The notes: generated from the sequence alone by a model not told the origin. A DNA stretch of 17,753 bases from Chitinophagales bacterium (GCA_025355935.1 JANXYS010000516.1:1-17753), one strand, 5' to 3'. Counted from the stretch's first letter, positions 1 to 7,868 are shown. Program-made: numbers and translations.

Positions 1-121
1 TAAAAAACTTCGTACTTGGAAAAAGCAATTAAAAACAGAACTTTACATCAATGAAGATATAAAATATTGCCTGAAGGATAGAAGGCTAAACTCGGTTTTT
101 CATAGGATATTGGATTTAAAT

Positions 122-155
122 GGGACTGGATTTCTATCCTGGTCCCTTTTTTTTT
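122..155 (+). terminator. Rho-independent terminator of an upstream unit
   Basis: GGGAC-TGGAT and ATCC-TGGTCCC form a stem around a short TTCT loop with a small internal mismatch, followed directly by a run of nine T. It must end a transcript entering from the left, since no convincing gene lies between base 1 and 121. The upstream gene itself probably ends before the window or within its first few tens of bases. Confidence 0.75.
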
Positions 156-190
156 GATCAAACTTAATATAGATTATATTATCTAATTGT

Positions 191-198
191 TATTTTTG
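191..198 (+). promoter_or_regulatory. Candidate Bacteroidetes -7 box for the lysine-rich gene
   Basis: TATTTTTG matches the TAnnTTTG -7 consensus exactly and lies 14 bases before the ATG at 213, just after the preceding terminator. No clear TTG element is seen at -33. The site is short and AT-rich, so the match is suggestive only. Confidence 0.45.
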
Positions 199-212
199 TA
201 AAAATAAGTTTA

Positions 213-536
213 ATGAAAAAGGATCAAAAGTTAGTAAATGACAGAATTGTTGAAGTTAAAACTAAGAAATTAAGCAAGAAAAAGTCGGGTGCGGGTGAGC
301 CCAAAAAGATAAAGAAAAAGATTGTACAGGATAAGCTTGAGAATCTTCTGGTTAATTTAAATCCGGATTTAAAAATAAAGAGTATTGTAAAAAGAGTAAA
401 TAAGGCGTCAAATGCGCTTATCGGGGATATTAAAAAGAGTGAGAAAAAGAATAAAAAAAAGGTTGACAAAAAATTATCTAAAGAGAAGACTGCTTCCACT
501 GTTGTCGCTCACGCACCGAATGCGGCAGGAAATTAA
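213..536 (+). CDS. Lysine-rich basic small protein, function unknown
   Basis: 107-residue protein in which about 30 residues (28 percent) are lysine, in clusters such as KKLSKKK, KKIKKK and KKNKKKVDKK. The middle part (about 36-75) is less charged and could form amphipathic helices; the tail (about 93-107) is Ala/Asn-rich. There is no signal peptide or membrane segment. The composition resembles small nucleic-acid-binding proteins (histone H1-like, ribosome- or nucleoid-associated), but I recognise no domain, so that role is inference. It follows a terminator, has its own -7 box, and lies 32 bases before prfB. The reverse-strand reading frame across it is a by-product of the A-rich sequence. 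Confidence 0.65.
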   Translation: MKKDQKLVNDRIVEVKTKKLSKKKSGAGEPKKIKKKIVQDKLENLLVNLNPDLKIKSIVKRVNKASNALIGDIKKSEKKNKKKVDKKLSKEKTASTVVAHAPNAAGN

Positions 537-556
537 TTCATTCTTCTAAATAACCT

Positions 557-564
557 TACTTTTG
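557..564 (+). promoter_or_regulatory. Candidate -7 box just before prfB
   Basis: TACTTTTG matches TAnnTTTG exactly and ends four bases before the ATG at 569. With the usual Bacteroidetes geometry the transcript would begin within a base or two of the start codon, giving a near-leaderless prfB mRNA. No clear -33 TTG is visible. Confidence 0.5.
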
Positions 565-568
565 TCCT

Positions 569-1661
569 ATGACAATAGAATTACTTAAAAATATGAGGGA
601 CCGTTTAGTGGTTTTGAGGAGGTTTCTTTGACGTCGCTAACCGCGAATCCAAAATTATTAATGACAAGCAACTGTCTCTTTCTCCCGGCTTTTGGGACGA
701 TAATGCCCGAGCTACATCAATTTTAAAAGATACTAAGGTAAATGAGTACTGGGTAGATATGTTCTACCAGGTGGAAACTTATGTGGAAGATTTTGCCGTT
801 CTTTTTGAGTTTTGGAAAGGCGGTGAGGCTTCAGAAGAAGAAGTTCGTGAAGCATATTCAAACGCTAATGTTGCCATTGACGAAGCTGAATTTAAAAGCA
901 CGTTAAATGATCCGGCAGATGCCCTTCCCGCAATAATAGAAATTAATAGTGGTGCCGGCGGTACTGAAAGCCAGGACTGGGCTGAGATTTTAGCGCGCAT
1001 GTATCGTATGTACTGTGAAAAGCAGGGCTGGACTATTACCGAGATCGATTGGCAATGGGGCGATGGTGCTGGCATTAAAGCTTGTACATACCAGGTAGAT
1101 GGCCCATTTGCTTATGGTTTTTTAAAGGCTGAAAGCGGTGTTCACCGTCTGGTTCGCATTTCCCCTTTCGATAGCAACGCCCGCAGGCATACTTCATTTG
1201 CCTCGGTTTATGCATATCCGTTAGTAGACGATACAATTACTATTGATATCAACCCTGCAGATGTGAAAATGGAAACTTCCCGGAGCGGTGGAGCAGGCGG
1301 TCAGAACGTGAATAAAGTAGAAACCAAGGTTCAGCTTACTCATATTCCTACAGGTATAGTGGTAGTTTGCCAACAGGACCGTAGCCAGCTTGGTAATAGG
1401 GAGCTTGCGATGCAGATGCTTAAAAGCCGTTTGTATGAGATCGAGTTACAGAAGAGGAATGAAATGCGCGATGCAACTAATAGTAAGAAGAAGAAGATAG
1501 AGTGGGGCAGCCAGATCCGCTCCTATGTTTTCCACCCCTATAAGATGATAAAAGATCATCGCACAGATTATGAAGTTGGTAACGTTGGGCCTGTGATGGA
1601 CGGGGAGTTAGACGGATTTATTAAGGCATTCCTGATGGCGGAAAAAGATGTACAAGTTTAG
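569..1661 (+). CDS. prfB: Peptide chain release factor 2 with programmed +1 frameshift
   Basis: RF2 releases the finished peptide at UGA and UAA codons in the ribosome. The gene is in two frames: ATG at 569 gives 20 codons ending RRFL, then an in-frame TGA at 629-631. A +1 shift on CTT-T reads GAC at 630 and continues to 1661, for about 363 residues in all (E. coli RF2 has 365). The shift site AGG AGG TTT CTT TGA C at 617-632 has the same layout as the E. coli signal: SD-like AGGAGG, a three-base gap, CTT, TGA, C. The stop-recognition tripeptide SPF is at about residues 198-200 and the catalytic GGQ at about 243-245, within SGGAGGQNVNKVET. A call starting at the internal ATG 759 would lose about 63 residues of the N-terminal helical domain. 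RF2 level controls its own frameshift: low RF2 stalls the ribosome at the UGA and favours the shift. Confidence 0.96.
617..632 (+). promoter_or_regulatory. prfB programmed frameshift site
   Basis: AGGAGGTTTCTTTGAC: internal Shine-Dalgarno-like AGGAGG, slippery CTT codon with the following T, and the in-frame TGA. Moving one base forward places GAC (Asp) after Leu and joins the two halves of RF2 exactly. This is the classical autoregulatory recoding element of prfB. Confidence 0.95.
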
Positions 1662-1682
1662 TTTTCACCTGTCAATGTTTTT

Positions 1683-2195
1683 ATGACAATACGATATTCG
1701 CTCATTATTTTTGCCATTTCCATTTTACCCGGTTGTAAGATGCCATCAGCAGATAAATATGTTGATACGGTTAAGCCTGTTATTAATGTTGACTCCAGTA
1801 AGTATCAAATAGCAGAACCCTTATTACTATCTGCTTTTGAAATGCGGGATGATTCCATTTTCAAAGATGGGAGTATCCCCGTTAAATGGGAGAATGCCGG
1901 TTTTACGGATGTAAAAGGATTTAAGCTTTTTTTAAAACAACTTCAACTATGGGTAAGAGATAATAATAAGGAAGAGTTGGCAAATGTGATACGTTATCCT
2001 TTAAAAAATGTGAGCTCTCGTCTGCAACTAATGCAATCATACGACGCCATATTTACTAAGCCGGTTAAACTATCGTTCGCAACAATAAATTTTAGCCAGA
2101 TATTCAGAAATTCCCAGGGCGCCATGACCGAGTCCGGCCTGGTATGGTTCAGGCAACTAGGCGATTCTTTCCGGATTATTGCCGTAAATAATTAA
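1683..2195 (+). CDS. Putative lipoprotein with NTF2-like domain
   Basis: 170 residues. The N-terminus has a short basic start, a hydrophobic stretch and a lipobox ILPGC with the lipidated Cys at residue 18, so it is probably a membrane-anchored periplasmic or outer-membrane lipoprotein. From about residue 80, the order 'F...L......N.....ANVIRYPL', 'YDAIFTKPVK', 'G.MTESGLVWFRQLGDSFRIIAVN' resembles small NTF2-like domains found in exported bacterial proteins. I infer this fold from the pattern and cannot name a substrate. It starts 21 bases after prfB and may be co-transcribed. It has no catalytic motif I recognise. Confidence 0.75.
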   Translation: MTIRYSLIIFAISILPGCKMPSADKYVDTVKPVINVDSSKYQIAEPLLLSAFEMRDDSIFKDGSIPVKWENAGFTDVKGFKLFLKQLQLWVRDNNKEELANVIRYPLKNVSSRLQLMQSYDAIFTKPVKLSFATINFSQIFRNSQGAMTESGLVWFRQLGDSFRIIAVNN

Positions 2196-2311
2196 CCCGG
2201 TTATCTGTTACAGTCTTCTGCTTTTATTTTTAAATGATAAATGGTTAGGTCGAAGAAAAACATTCCTCGCCATGAAAATAACTTGCTGGTTGATTCTCTT
2301 CTCGCAGAATG

Positions 2312-2337
2312 GTTGTTACTTTGCAACAACATTTTTT
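2312..2337 (+). terminator. Possible weak terminator or promoter-leader hairpin
   Basis: GTTGTT and AACAAC pair around a 7-base loop and are followed after one A by six T. It could end the prfB-lipoprotein unit. The loop also contains TTACTTTG (2316-2323), one mismatch from the -7 consensus TAnnTTTG, so the same bases may instead be the pruA promoter about 50 bases before its ATG. The sequence does not decide between the two. Confidence 0.35.
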
Positions 2338-2375
2338 CTATTTTAAAATCTTTTTCAAACACATAATTTTCAGCT

Positions 2376-4009
2376 ATGCAATATGGAGATTTTTATTACC
2401 CGATGCCTGTTAATGAACCTGTACTAAATTATGGTCCGGGTAGTAAAGAGAAGATTGCATTAAAGGCCGCCTTAAAGGAATTAAAATCTATTAAAGCTGA
2501 CGTTCCAATGTATATCGGAAGTGAAGAAGTACGTACTGGCAACACGATCGATATACGTCCACCTCACGAAAGAAATTTTGTGTTAGGTAAATTTCACACA
2601 GGCGAGGCAAAACATGTTACTAAAGCAATTAATGCAGCTTTAAAAGTAAAAGATAAATGGGCTGGAATGTCCTGGGAAAACAGGGCTAATATATTTTTAA
2701 AAGCCGCTGACCTCCTTGCAACAAAATACCGGCCGTATATCAACGCTACTACCATGCTTGGTCAAAGTAAGAATGCTTACCAGGCCGAGATAGATGCTGC
2801 TTGTGAATTAATAGATTTCCTGCGCTTCAATGTGCATTTTCTAAGTGATATTTACCGCCAGCAACCTATTAGTGGACCGGGTATGTATAACCGTCTCGAA
2901 TACCGCCCGCTGGAAGGATTTGTTTTTGCCCTTACCCCATTCAACTTCACTGCTATCGGAGGAAATCTTCCTACCAGCGCAGCTATGTGCGGTAATGTGG
3001 TAATTTGGAAATGTGCAAATACGCAGGTGTATAGCGCACAGATGTTTATGCGGATTTTGAAAGAAGCAGGTTTACCCGATGGAGTAATTAACCTGGTTTA
3101 TATTGATGGCCCAACTATTGGGCAGGTAATATTCAATCACCCCGACTTTGCAGGAATACATTTCACCGGGAGCACGGCGGTGTTTAATGGTATGTGGGAA
3201 ACTATTGGAAAAAACATGAATACCTATAAAACCTATCCCAGGATAGTAGGAGAAACAGGTGGTAAAGATTTTGTAATTGCACATAGCTCCGCAAATCCTG
3301 ACGTTGTTGCCACAGCGCTGGCGCGCGGAGCATTCGAGTACCAGGGACAGAAATGTTCAGCAGCATCAAGAGCCTATATACCTTCTAATATTGCAGGGGA
3401 GATTAAAAAGAAATTGGTTGAACAGGTAAAGAAGATGAAAATGGGCACAGTAGAAGATTTTACTAATTTTATTAATGCTGTAATTGATGAAAAGAGCTTT
3501 GATAAACTTGAAAAATATATTAAAGATTCCAGGAAGCGCGAGAGCGGAACGAAAATTTGGGTTGGGGGAAAGTGTGATAAAAGTGAAGGTTATTTTATTG
3601 AGCCAACAGTTATCGAAACATCTGACCCAAAATCGGTAACAATGTGCGATGAACTCTTTGGACCTGTACTTACCGTTTATGTGTATGATGAAAATAAATT
3701 TGAAGAAACACTCAGGCTCGTAGATAGTACCTCATCCTATGCACTCACCGGTGCAATCATTGCTCAGGACCGATTTGCTGTAGAATTAGCAACCAACAGG
3801 CTACGAAACAGTGCTGGAAATTTTTATATAAATGATAAACCTACGGGAGCTGTGGTAGGTCAGCAGCCATTTGGAGGCGCAAGAGCGAGTGGTACCAATG
3901 ACAAGGCAGGAGCCAACTGAATCTCTACAGGTGGTTAAGTGCGCGAACAATTAAGGAAACTTTTAACCCCCCTACTGATTTTCCTTATGTTTTTATGGAC
4001 GAAAAGTAA
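2376..4009 (+). CDS. pruA: Delta-1-pyrroline-5-carboxylate dehydrogenase, apparent C-terminal frameshift
   Basis: Oxidises L-glutamate gamma-semialdehyde to glutamate with NAD, the last step of proline breakdown. It is an aldehyde dehydrogenase of the ALDH4 type: PFNFTAIGGNLP near residues 189-200, GETGGKD with the general-base Glu about residue 293, and GQKCSA with the catalytic Cys about residue 327. The frame from 2376 stops at 3918-3920 after GTNDKAGAN (514 residues). The next 90 bases in the -1 frame (from 3917) encode the expected ALDH4 tail, LNLYRW...TIKETFNPPTDF...FMDEK, ending at TAA 4007-4009. Restoring one base (for example AACTG to AACCTG) gives about 544 residues, the normal length. 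I therefore annotate the whole span. The deletion may be a sequencing error in a CC pair or a real lesion; the active site is intact either way. Confidence 0.92.
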
Positions 4010-4123
4010 CAGGCATGATGAAATACAAAAATTGATATGCGTCATACTTACATCATTGCAAGCTGATTGGCATATTATTTGGAAACTTTCAGACGTATTT
4101 CATTTTTAACCAAATTCATTATT

Positions 4124-4696
4124 TTGAAAAGAATATTTCTTATCGCAGCAATTGCAGCTGCGACGACAGGATTAAATGCGCAAACAGTAAGTTTTGGCGT
4201 TAAAGGCGGCGTAAATGTAACAACTGTTTCAGCGGATAATAATGCCGACCGCGACAGTAAGGTGTCCTTTCACGCAGGTGTCCTTTCCCATATTCATATT
4301 AACGAGCAATTTGCATTGCAACCGGAACTATTTTATTCTGGTCAGGGCTTTAAAAGCAAATCCATTTCCAATTTAAAAGCTAATTTAAATTACATTAATC
4401 TGCCCGTACTTTTGCAGTATATGGTGAGTAAGGGCTTTCGCTTAGAGACCGGTCCCCAGGTAGGTGGCCTTATCGGAGCAAAGTTGAAGGGAGATAATAT
4501 TGACAAAGACATTAAAGATAATTATAAAAAAGTAGATTTTTCATGGGTGTTCGGTGCCGGTTACCTTTTTACATCAGGCTTAGGCGTTGACGCAAGATAT
4601 AACCTTGGGTTGTCAAATATTGATAATACTGGAAATGACAACGTGAAGAACCGCGGTTTTGCTGTAGGTCTGTTTTACCAGTTTCCATCAAAGTAA
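4124..4696 (+). CDS. Outer-membrane beta-barrel (porin-like) protein
   Basis: About 190 residues. The chosen start is TTG at 4124 because it gives a compact signal peptide, (M)KRIFLIAAIAAATTGLNAQ, with likely cleavage after NA. An ATG at 4067 in the same frame would add 19 residues and make an unusually long n-region. The mature part begins TVSFGVKGGVN and alternates turns with amphipathic strands (FALQPELFYSGQGFKS, LNYINLPVLLQYMV, FRLETGPQVGGLIGAKL, GVDARYNLGLSNI), ending RGFAVGLFYQFPSK with an aromatic near the C-terminus. This is the pattern of the Bacteroidetes 'outer membrane beta-barrel' proteins with about eight strands. The ligand is unknown. It stands alone and is followed by a strong terminator. 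Confidence 0.85.
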   Translation: MKRIFLIAAIAAATTGLNAQTVSFGVKGGVNVTTVSADNNADRDSKVSFHAGVLSHIHINEQFALQPELFYSGQGFKSKSISNLKANLNYINLPVLLQYMVSKGFRLETGPQVGGLIGAKLKGDNIDKDIKDNYKKVDFSWVFGAGYLFTSGLGVDARYNLGLSNIDNTGNDNVKNRGFAVGLFYQFPSK

Positions 4697-4716
4697 TAAA
4701 AAAATTGTTTAAAGTT

Positions 4717-4742
4717 AAAGGCCGATGTATCGGCCTTTTTTT
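4717..4742 (+). terminator. Rho-independent terminator after the beta-barrel gene
   Basis: GGCCGAT and ATCGGCC form a perfect 7-bp stem extended by AAA/TTT pairs, followed by seven T. It starts about 20 bases after the stop codon of the beta-barrel gene. Confidence 0.9.
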
Positions 4743-4900
4743 ATGCAAATTTGTTACGTACTCCTGCTATTTGATCTTCGTCTTTGTTTCTGAAAAATAC
4801 CGGGGATCATACTTACGCTACCTGCCCAGGCATTCATTATCTCAGCCACTCTTTTTTAATCGGATAATTAAAGATAAATTCGCGATACAAATTTATTTTT

Positions 4901-5410
4901 TTGGAAGTTATTCTAAATAAGCAACAGCTTCAACTCACTGTTTTACGCCTTTCACACCAGCTCCTTGAAGCGGGCGATATCCCTGCCGATATTGTTTTCA
5001 TCGGGGTGCAACCCAGAGGTGTGGCCCTTAGTGCAAAGATTGCAGCACACATCAGGGTTTTGTTAAACGAGCCAAATATCCAATATGGAATATTGGATAT
5101 AACTTTCTATCGCGACGACGTTAGACAAGAGTTCCACACTGCCAATAAAACAGATATCCCATTTTCAATAGAAGGAAAGAAAGTGGTTTTAATAGATGAT
5201 GTGCTTTTTACTGGGCGTACAATGCGTGCTGCCCTGGATGCTCTGCAGGACTTTGGCCGGCCACGGAAAGTGGAACTTGCGGTATTGGTAAACAGACGGT
5301 TCACACGCGAGCTGCCTATTCAGCCGGATTTTACAGGCATCTCGCTAGACACTTCTCCAGACCAAAAAGTGAAAGTGCATTGGGATACGGAAGAGGTCAT
5401 ACTTTATTAA
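4901..5410 (+). CDS. pyrR: PyrR: uracil phosphoribosyltransferase / pyr regulator
   Basis: 169 residues in the type I phosphoribosyltransferase fold. The PRPP-binding loop VVLIDDVLFTGRT lies at about residues 95-107 and is followed by MRAALDAL, the PyrR form of this motif. GVQPRG (about 35-40) and LDITFYRDD (about 65-73) are also PyrR hallmarks. The family converts uracil and PRPP to UMP and, in Gram-positives, binds pyr mRNA leaders. The start is TTG at 4901, since no in-frame ATG fits and the N-terminus (VILNKQQLQLTVLRLSHQLLE) already matches the family. It precedes pyrB by 80 bases, so the two may be co-transcribed. I see no PyrR-type RNA attenuator before either gene, so an RNA-binding role here is uncertain. 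Confidence 0.95.
   Translation: MEVILNKQQLQLTVLRLSHQLLEAGDIPADIVFIGVQPRGVALSAKIAAHIRVLLNEPNIQYGILDITFYRDDVRQEFHTANKTDIPFSIEGKKVVLIDDVLFTGRTMRAALDALQDFGRPRKVELAVLVNRRFTRELPIQPDFTGISLDTSPDQKVKVHWDTEEVILY
5076..5100. repeat. Perfect 11-bp inverted repeat inside pyrR
   Basis: ATATCCAATAT and ATATTGGATAT are perfect reverse complements separated by GGA. They lie in the codons for the conserved NIQYGILDIT stretch of PyrR. No T-run follows, so it is not a terminator. It may be chance plus coding constraint. Confidence 0.7.
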
Positions 5411-5490
5411 ATTTTATCCGCTTATCAGGGTTGAATTCCTCCGCTTCTTAGTTTGCTCATTCCATGTTTTTCATATAGCTTCGCTGCTTA

Positions 5491-6426
5491 ATGCAACTAT
5501 CTACAAACCATTTATTGGGCATTAAAGAACTATCTCCCCAGGATATCTCCCTAATTTTATCCACCGCTCAGCAATTCAAAGAAGTTTTACAGAGGCCTGT
5601 TAAAAAAGTGCCTTCCTTGCGGGATATCACCATCGTGAATCTTTTTTACGAGAATAGTACCCGTACCCGAATATCATTTGAACTTGCAGAAAAACGATTG
5701 GGAGCGGATACTATTAATTTTTCGGCATCTGCATCTTCTGTCAGTAAAGGTGAGACGCTGCTGGATACAGTTAATAATATCCTGAGCATGAAAGTGGATA
5801 TGGTGGTTATGCGACACAGTGCCAGTGGGGCTCCTCACTTCCTGGCCCGCCATCTTCCCGGTACAGCAATAGTTAATGCGGGTGATGGCATCAATGAGCA
5901 CCCAACACAGGCCTTGCTGGACGCCTTTTCTATCCAGGAACGTGCAGGATCCCTGGAAGGAAAGAAAGTTTTGTTGGTTGGTGATATTATGCATTCACGA
6001 GTAGCGCTGAGTAACATCTATTTATTGAAAAAAATGGGCGCAGAAGTAATGCTCTCAGGCCCGCCGACCTTAATACCAGTTTATATAAAACAAGCTTTCG
6101 ATATCAGGGTCGAATATGATTTAAAAAAAGCCCTTGAATGGTGTGATGTTGCAAACATTCTTCGTATCCAGCTCGAACGACAAAACCAGGTTTTGTTTTC
6201 TTCACTTAGGGAATACAATTTATCGTACGGTGTTACCTCTAAATTGTTAAGATCGATAGGTAAAGAAATTATAATTATGCATCCGGGTCCGATTAACCGG
6301 GGTGTTGAAATCGATAGTGATGTAGCTGATGGTACGCAATCCATCATTCTTCAGCAAGTAGAGAATGGCGTGGCCGTAAGAATGGCAGTTTTATATCTTC
6401 TCGCAGGACAAACTATAATGATGTAA
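5491..6426 (+). CDS. pyrB: Aspartate carbamoyltransferase catalytic subunit
   Basis: 311 residues, the normal length for the catalytic chain. It joins carbamoyl phosphate and aspartate to give carbamoyl-aspartate, the first committed step of pyrimidine synthesis, in the cytoplasm. The carbamoyl-phosphate loop FYENSTRTRISFELAEKRLG has STRTR at residues 56-60. Further signatures are GDGINEHPTQALLDAF in the middle, GDIMHSRVALSN for the aspartate domain and HPGPINRGVEID near the C-terminus. No regulatory pyrI lies next to it. TAGCTTCG, one mismatch from TAnnTTTG, ends seven bases before the ATG and could be its own near-leaderless promoter. It follows pyrR on the same strand. Confidence 0.97.
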   Translation: MQLSTNHLLGIKELSPQDISLILSTAQQFKEVLQRPVKKVPSLRDITIVNLFYENSTRTRISFELAEKRLGADTINFSASASSVSKGETLLDTVNNILSMKVDMVVMRHSASGAPHFLARHLPGTAIVNAGDGINEHPTQALLDAFSIQERAGSLEGKKVLLVGDIMHSRVALSNIYLLKKMGAEVMLSGPPTLIPVYIKQAFDIRVEYDLKKALEWCDVANILRIQLERQNQVLFSSLREYNLSYGVTSKLLRSIGKEIIIMHPGPINRGVEIDSDVADGTQSIILQQVENGVAVRMAVLYLLAGQTIMM

Positions 6427-6480
6427 TTTTTTCACCGGATTTCATAAAAACTGCTTCTTCAATTTCAATCATATATACTT

Positions 6481-6966
6481 ATGCGGATTTGTCTATTTCC
6501 AGGAACGTTCGACCCGGTAACTCTGGGACACGTAGATATTATCAATCGTGCACTTCCACTATTTGATAAGATGATCATCGGTATTGGCAGGAATGTAAAC
6601 AAACAACCGATGTTTACCGAACAACAAAGATTACAATGGTTGACAGATATTTACAAAAATAATCCAAAAGTGCTGGCGGTGGTTTATGAGGGTCTTACAG
6701 TGGATTGTTGTAAGCAGTATAACGCAAATTTTATCTTACGCGGTATCAGGTACGTGAATGATTTTGAATATGAAAAGGCCATCGCAGACATGAATAGAAG
6801 TATAGCAACTCATATTGAAACAATATTTCTTACATGCCTTCCACAATACACTTCGGTAGCCAGCACTTTGGTACGCGATGTATTAAAAAATGGGGGCGAT
6901 GTTTCAAATTTCCTTCCTCCTGAAGTAAATCAAACGATATTTAATTCAAACAAAGGCAAAGAATAA
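6481..6966 (+). CDS. coaD: Phosphopantetheine adenylyltransferase
   Basis: 161 residues, the usual length. It transfers AMP from ATP to 4'-phosphopantetheine, the penultimate step of coenzyme A synthesis. The nucleotidyltransferase motif FPGTFDPVTLGH is at residues 6-17, with the catalytic His at 17. LRGIR (86-90) followed by NDFEYE binds the pantetheine side, and SVASTLVRD (125-133) is the ISSTxxR-type ATP-binding motif. It lies 54 bases after pyrB on the same strand and is convergent with the NUDIX gene. No clear terminator is seen in the 177-base gap that follows. Confidence 0.97.
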   Translation: MRICLFPGTFDPVTLGHVDIINRALPLFDKMIIGIGRNVNKQPMFTEQQRLQWLTDIYKNNPKVLAVVYEGLTVDCCKQYNANFILRGIRYVNDFEYEKAIADMNRSIATHIETIFLTCLPQYTSVASTLVRDVLKNGGDVSNFLPPEVNQTIFNSNKGKE

Positions 6967-7143
6967 TGGTGCAATTGGTTGATGAAGTCTTCGATATAAG
7001 TGTAGCATCTATGCTATTACATCACCACTCCTCTTGTACCCCGCCTGGCTGGGGATGTTAAAATTCATAGCTTTGAGGAGGAGCTGCCATCAACTATTCT
7101 ATTATTGCAAACTTCCAAAACCTGCCTCAAGTCTCTGACTAGC

Positions 7144-7773
7144 TCAAGGGGTATCAAAATAAAGCTTAATTACTTCCTTTATCGAATTATAAGTATCGTC
7201 CATCACCGTCTTAATTTGTTTTGTGCTAAACCATTTTATCAATGTGATATTCTCTTCTAATTGCGGCCTTAAGTTGTGTTTCCCTGCGGCGGTGAAATAA
7301 AACCAATGTGTAGTTTTTAGGAAATGTTTGCCATAAGCATCGTATGTATGGTAAGTTTCCCCAATTTTTTTCTTAATGGTAAGTCCGGTAATGCCGGTTT
7401 CCTCTTCAATCTCTCGCTGCGCTGCAAGCTCCGGACTTTCGCTGTTTTCAATCTTGCCCTTTGGAAGATCCCATTTTTCTAATCGAAAAATAAATAGCAG
7501 TTCTTTCTTTTCATTCTGTATAATTCCTCCCGCCGCCTCTATCAAAGTAAAGTGTTTAAAAAAAGTTTTCTTAAGTTTCTCCAGGTTCGGATGCGTGATA
7601 ACTCCCGCATGAAAATTATCTTTTTTGATTTCGTGAAGTAATGAGTTAATAGCTGGAGTGGAGATTTCGTCAATAAATACGGCGTCCGGATGACGTAAAA
7701 CTTCCTTTAGCTCCGGGGTTAAATCATCGCACAAGTAAACAGGCTTTTCATGAAAATGAACGGTAATAACCAT
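7144..7773 (-). CDS. NUDIX hydrolase
   Basis: 209 residues. A complete Nudix box (Gx5Ex7REUxEExGU) lies at residues 106-128: G106, E112, R120-E121, E124-E125, G127, I128. It is preceded by IEAAGGIIQNEKKELLFIFRLEKWDLPKGK, the standard start of the fold. These enzymes cleave a nucleoside diphosphate linked to another group and need a divalent metal. The first 75 residues form an extra N-terminal region of unknown role. It is divergent from pyrE, with starts 108 bases apart, so the two may share a control region. The substrate cannot be told from the sequence. Confidence 0.93.
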   Translation of the reverse strand: MVITVHFHEKPVYLCDDLTPELKEVLRHPDAVFIDEISTPAINSLLHEIKKDNFHAGVITHPNLEKLKKTFFKHFTLIEAAGGIIQNEKKELLFIFRLEKWDLPKGKIENSESPELAAQREIEEETGITGLTIKKKIGETYHTYDAYGKHFLKTTHWFYFTAAGKHNLRPQLEENITLIKWFSTKQIKTVMDDTYNSIKEVIKLYFDTP

Positions 7774-7868
7774 GTTTAAAATTTATTGATCAGGTAAAAA
7801 TACTGCATTGAGCGCAAAGAATACAGGCCATTAATATCTATATATTTTTCGGGTTGCCCTTGCTGATA

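Noticed and set aside
2..157. Open frame from the left edge through the first terminator
   Set aside because: It reads straight through a strong terminator hairpin and T-run and its translation resembles no family; probably non-coding.
224..499. Minus-strand reading frame opposite the lysine-rich gene
   Set aside because: It is the complement of Lys codons, giving a Phe/Leu-rich sequence with no start signal; a composition artefact.
3909..3923. Programmed -1 frameshifting as the explanation for the pruA break
   Set aside because: The codons GCC AAC do not form a slippery XXXYYYZ heptamer and I see no strong downstream structure; a one-base deletion is simpler.
4705..4920. 71-codon frame overlapping the terminator and the pyrR start
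   Set aside because: It begins inside the terminator region, overlaps the pyrR start and has no family resemblance.
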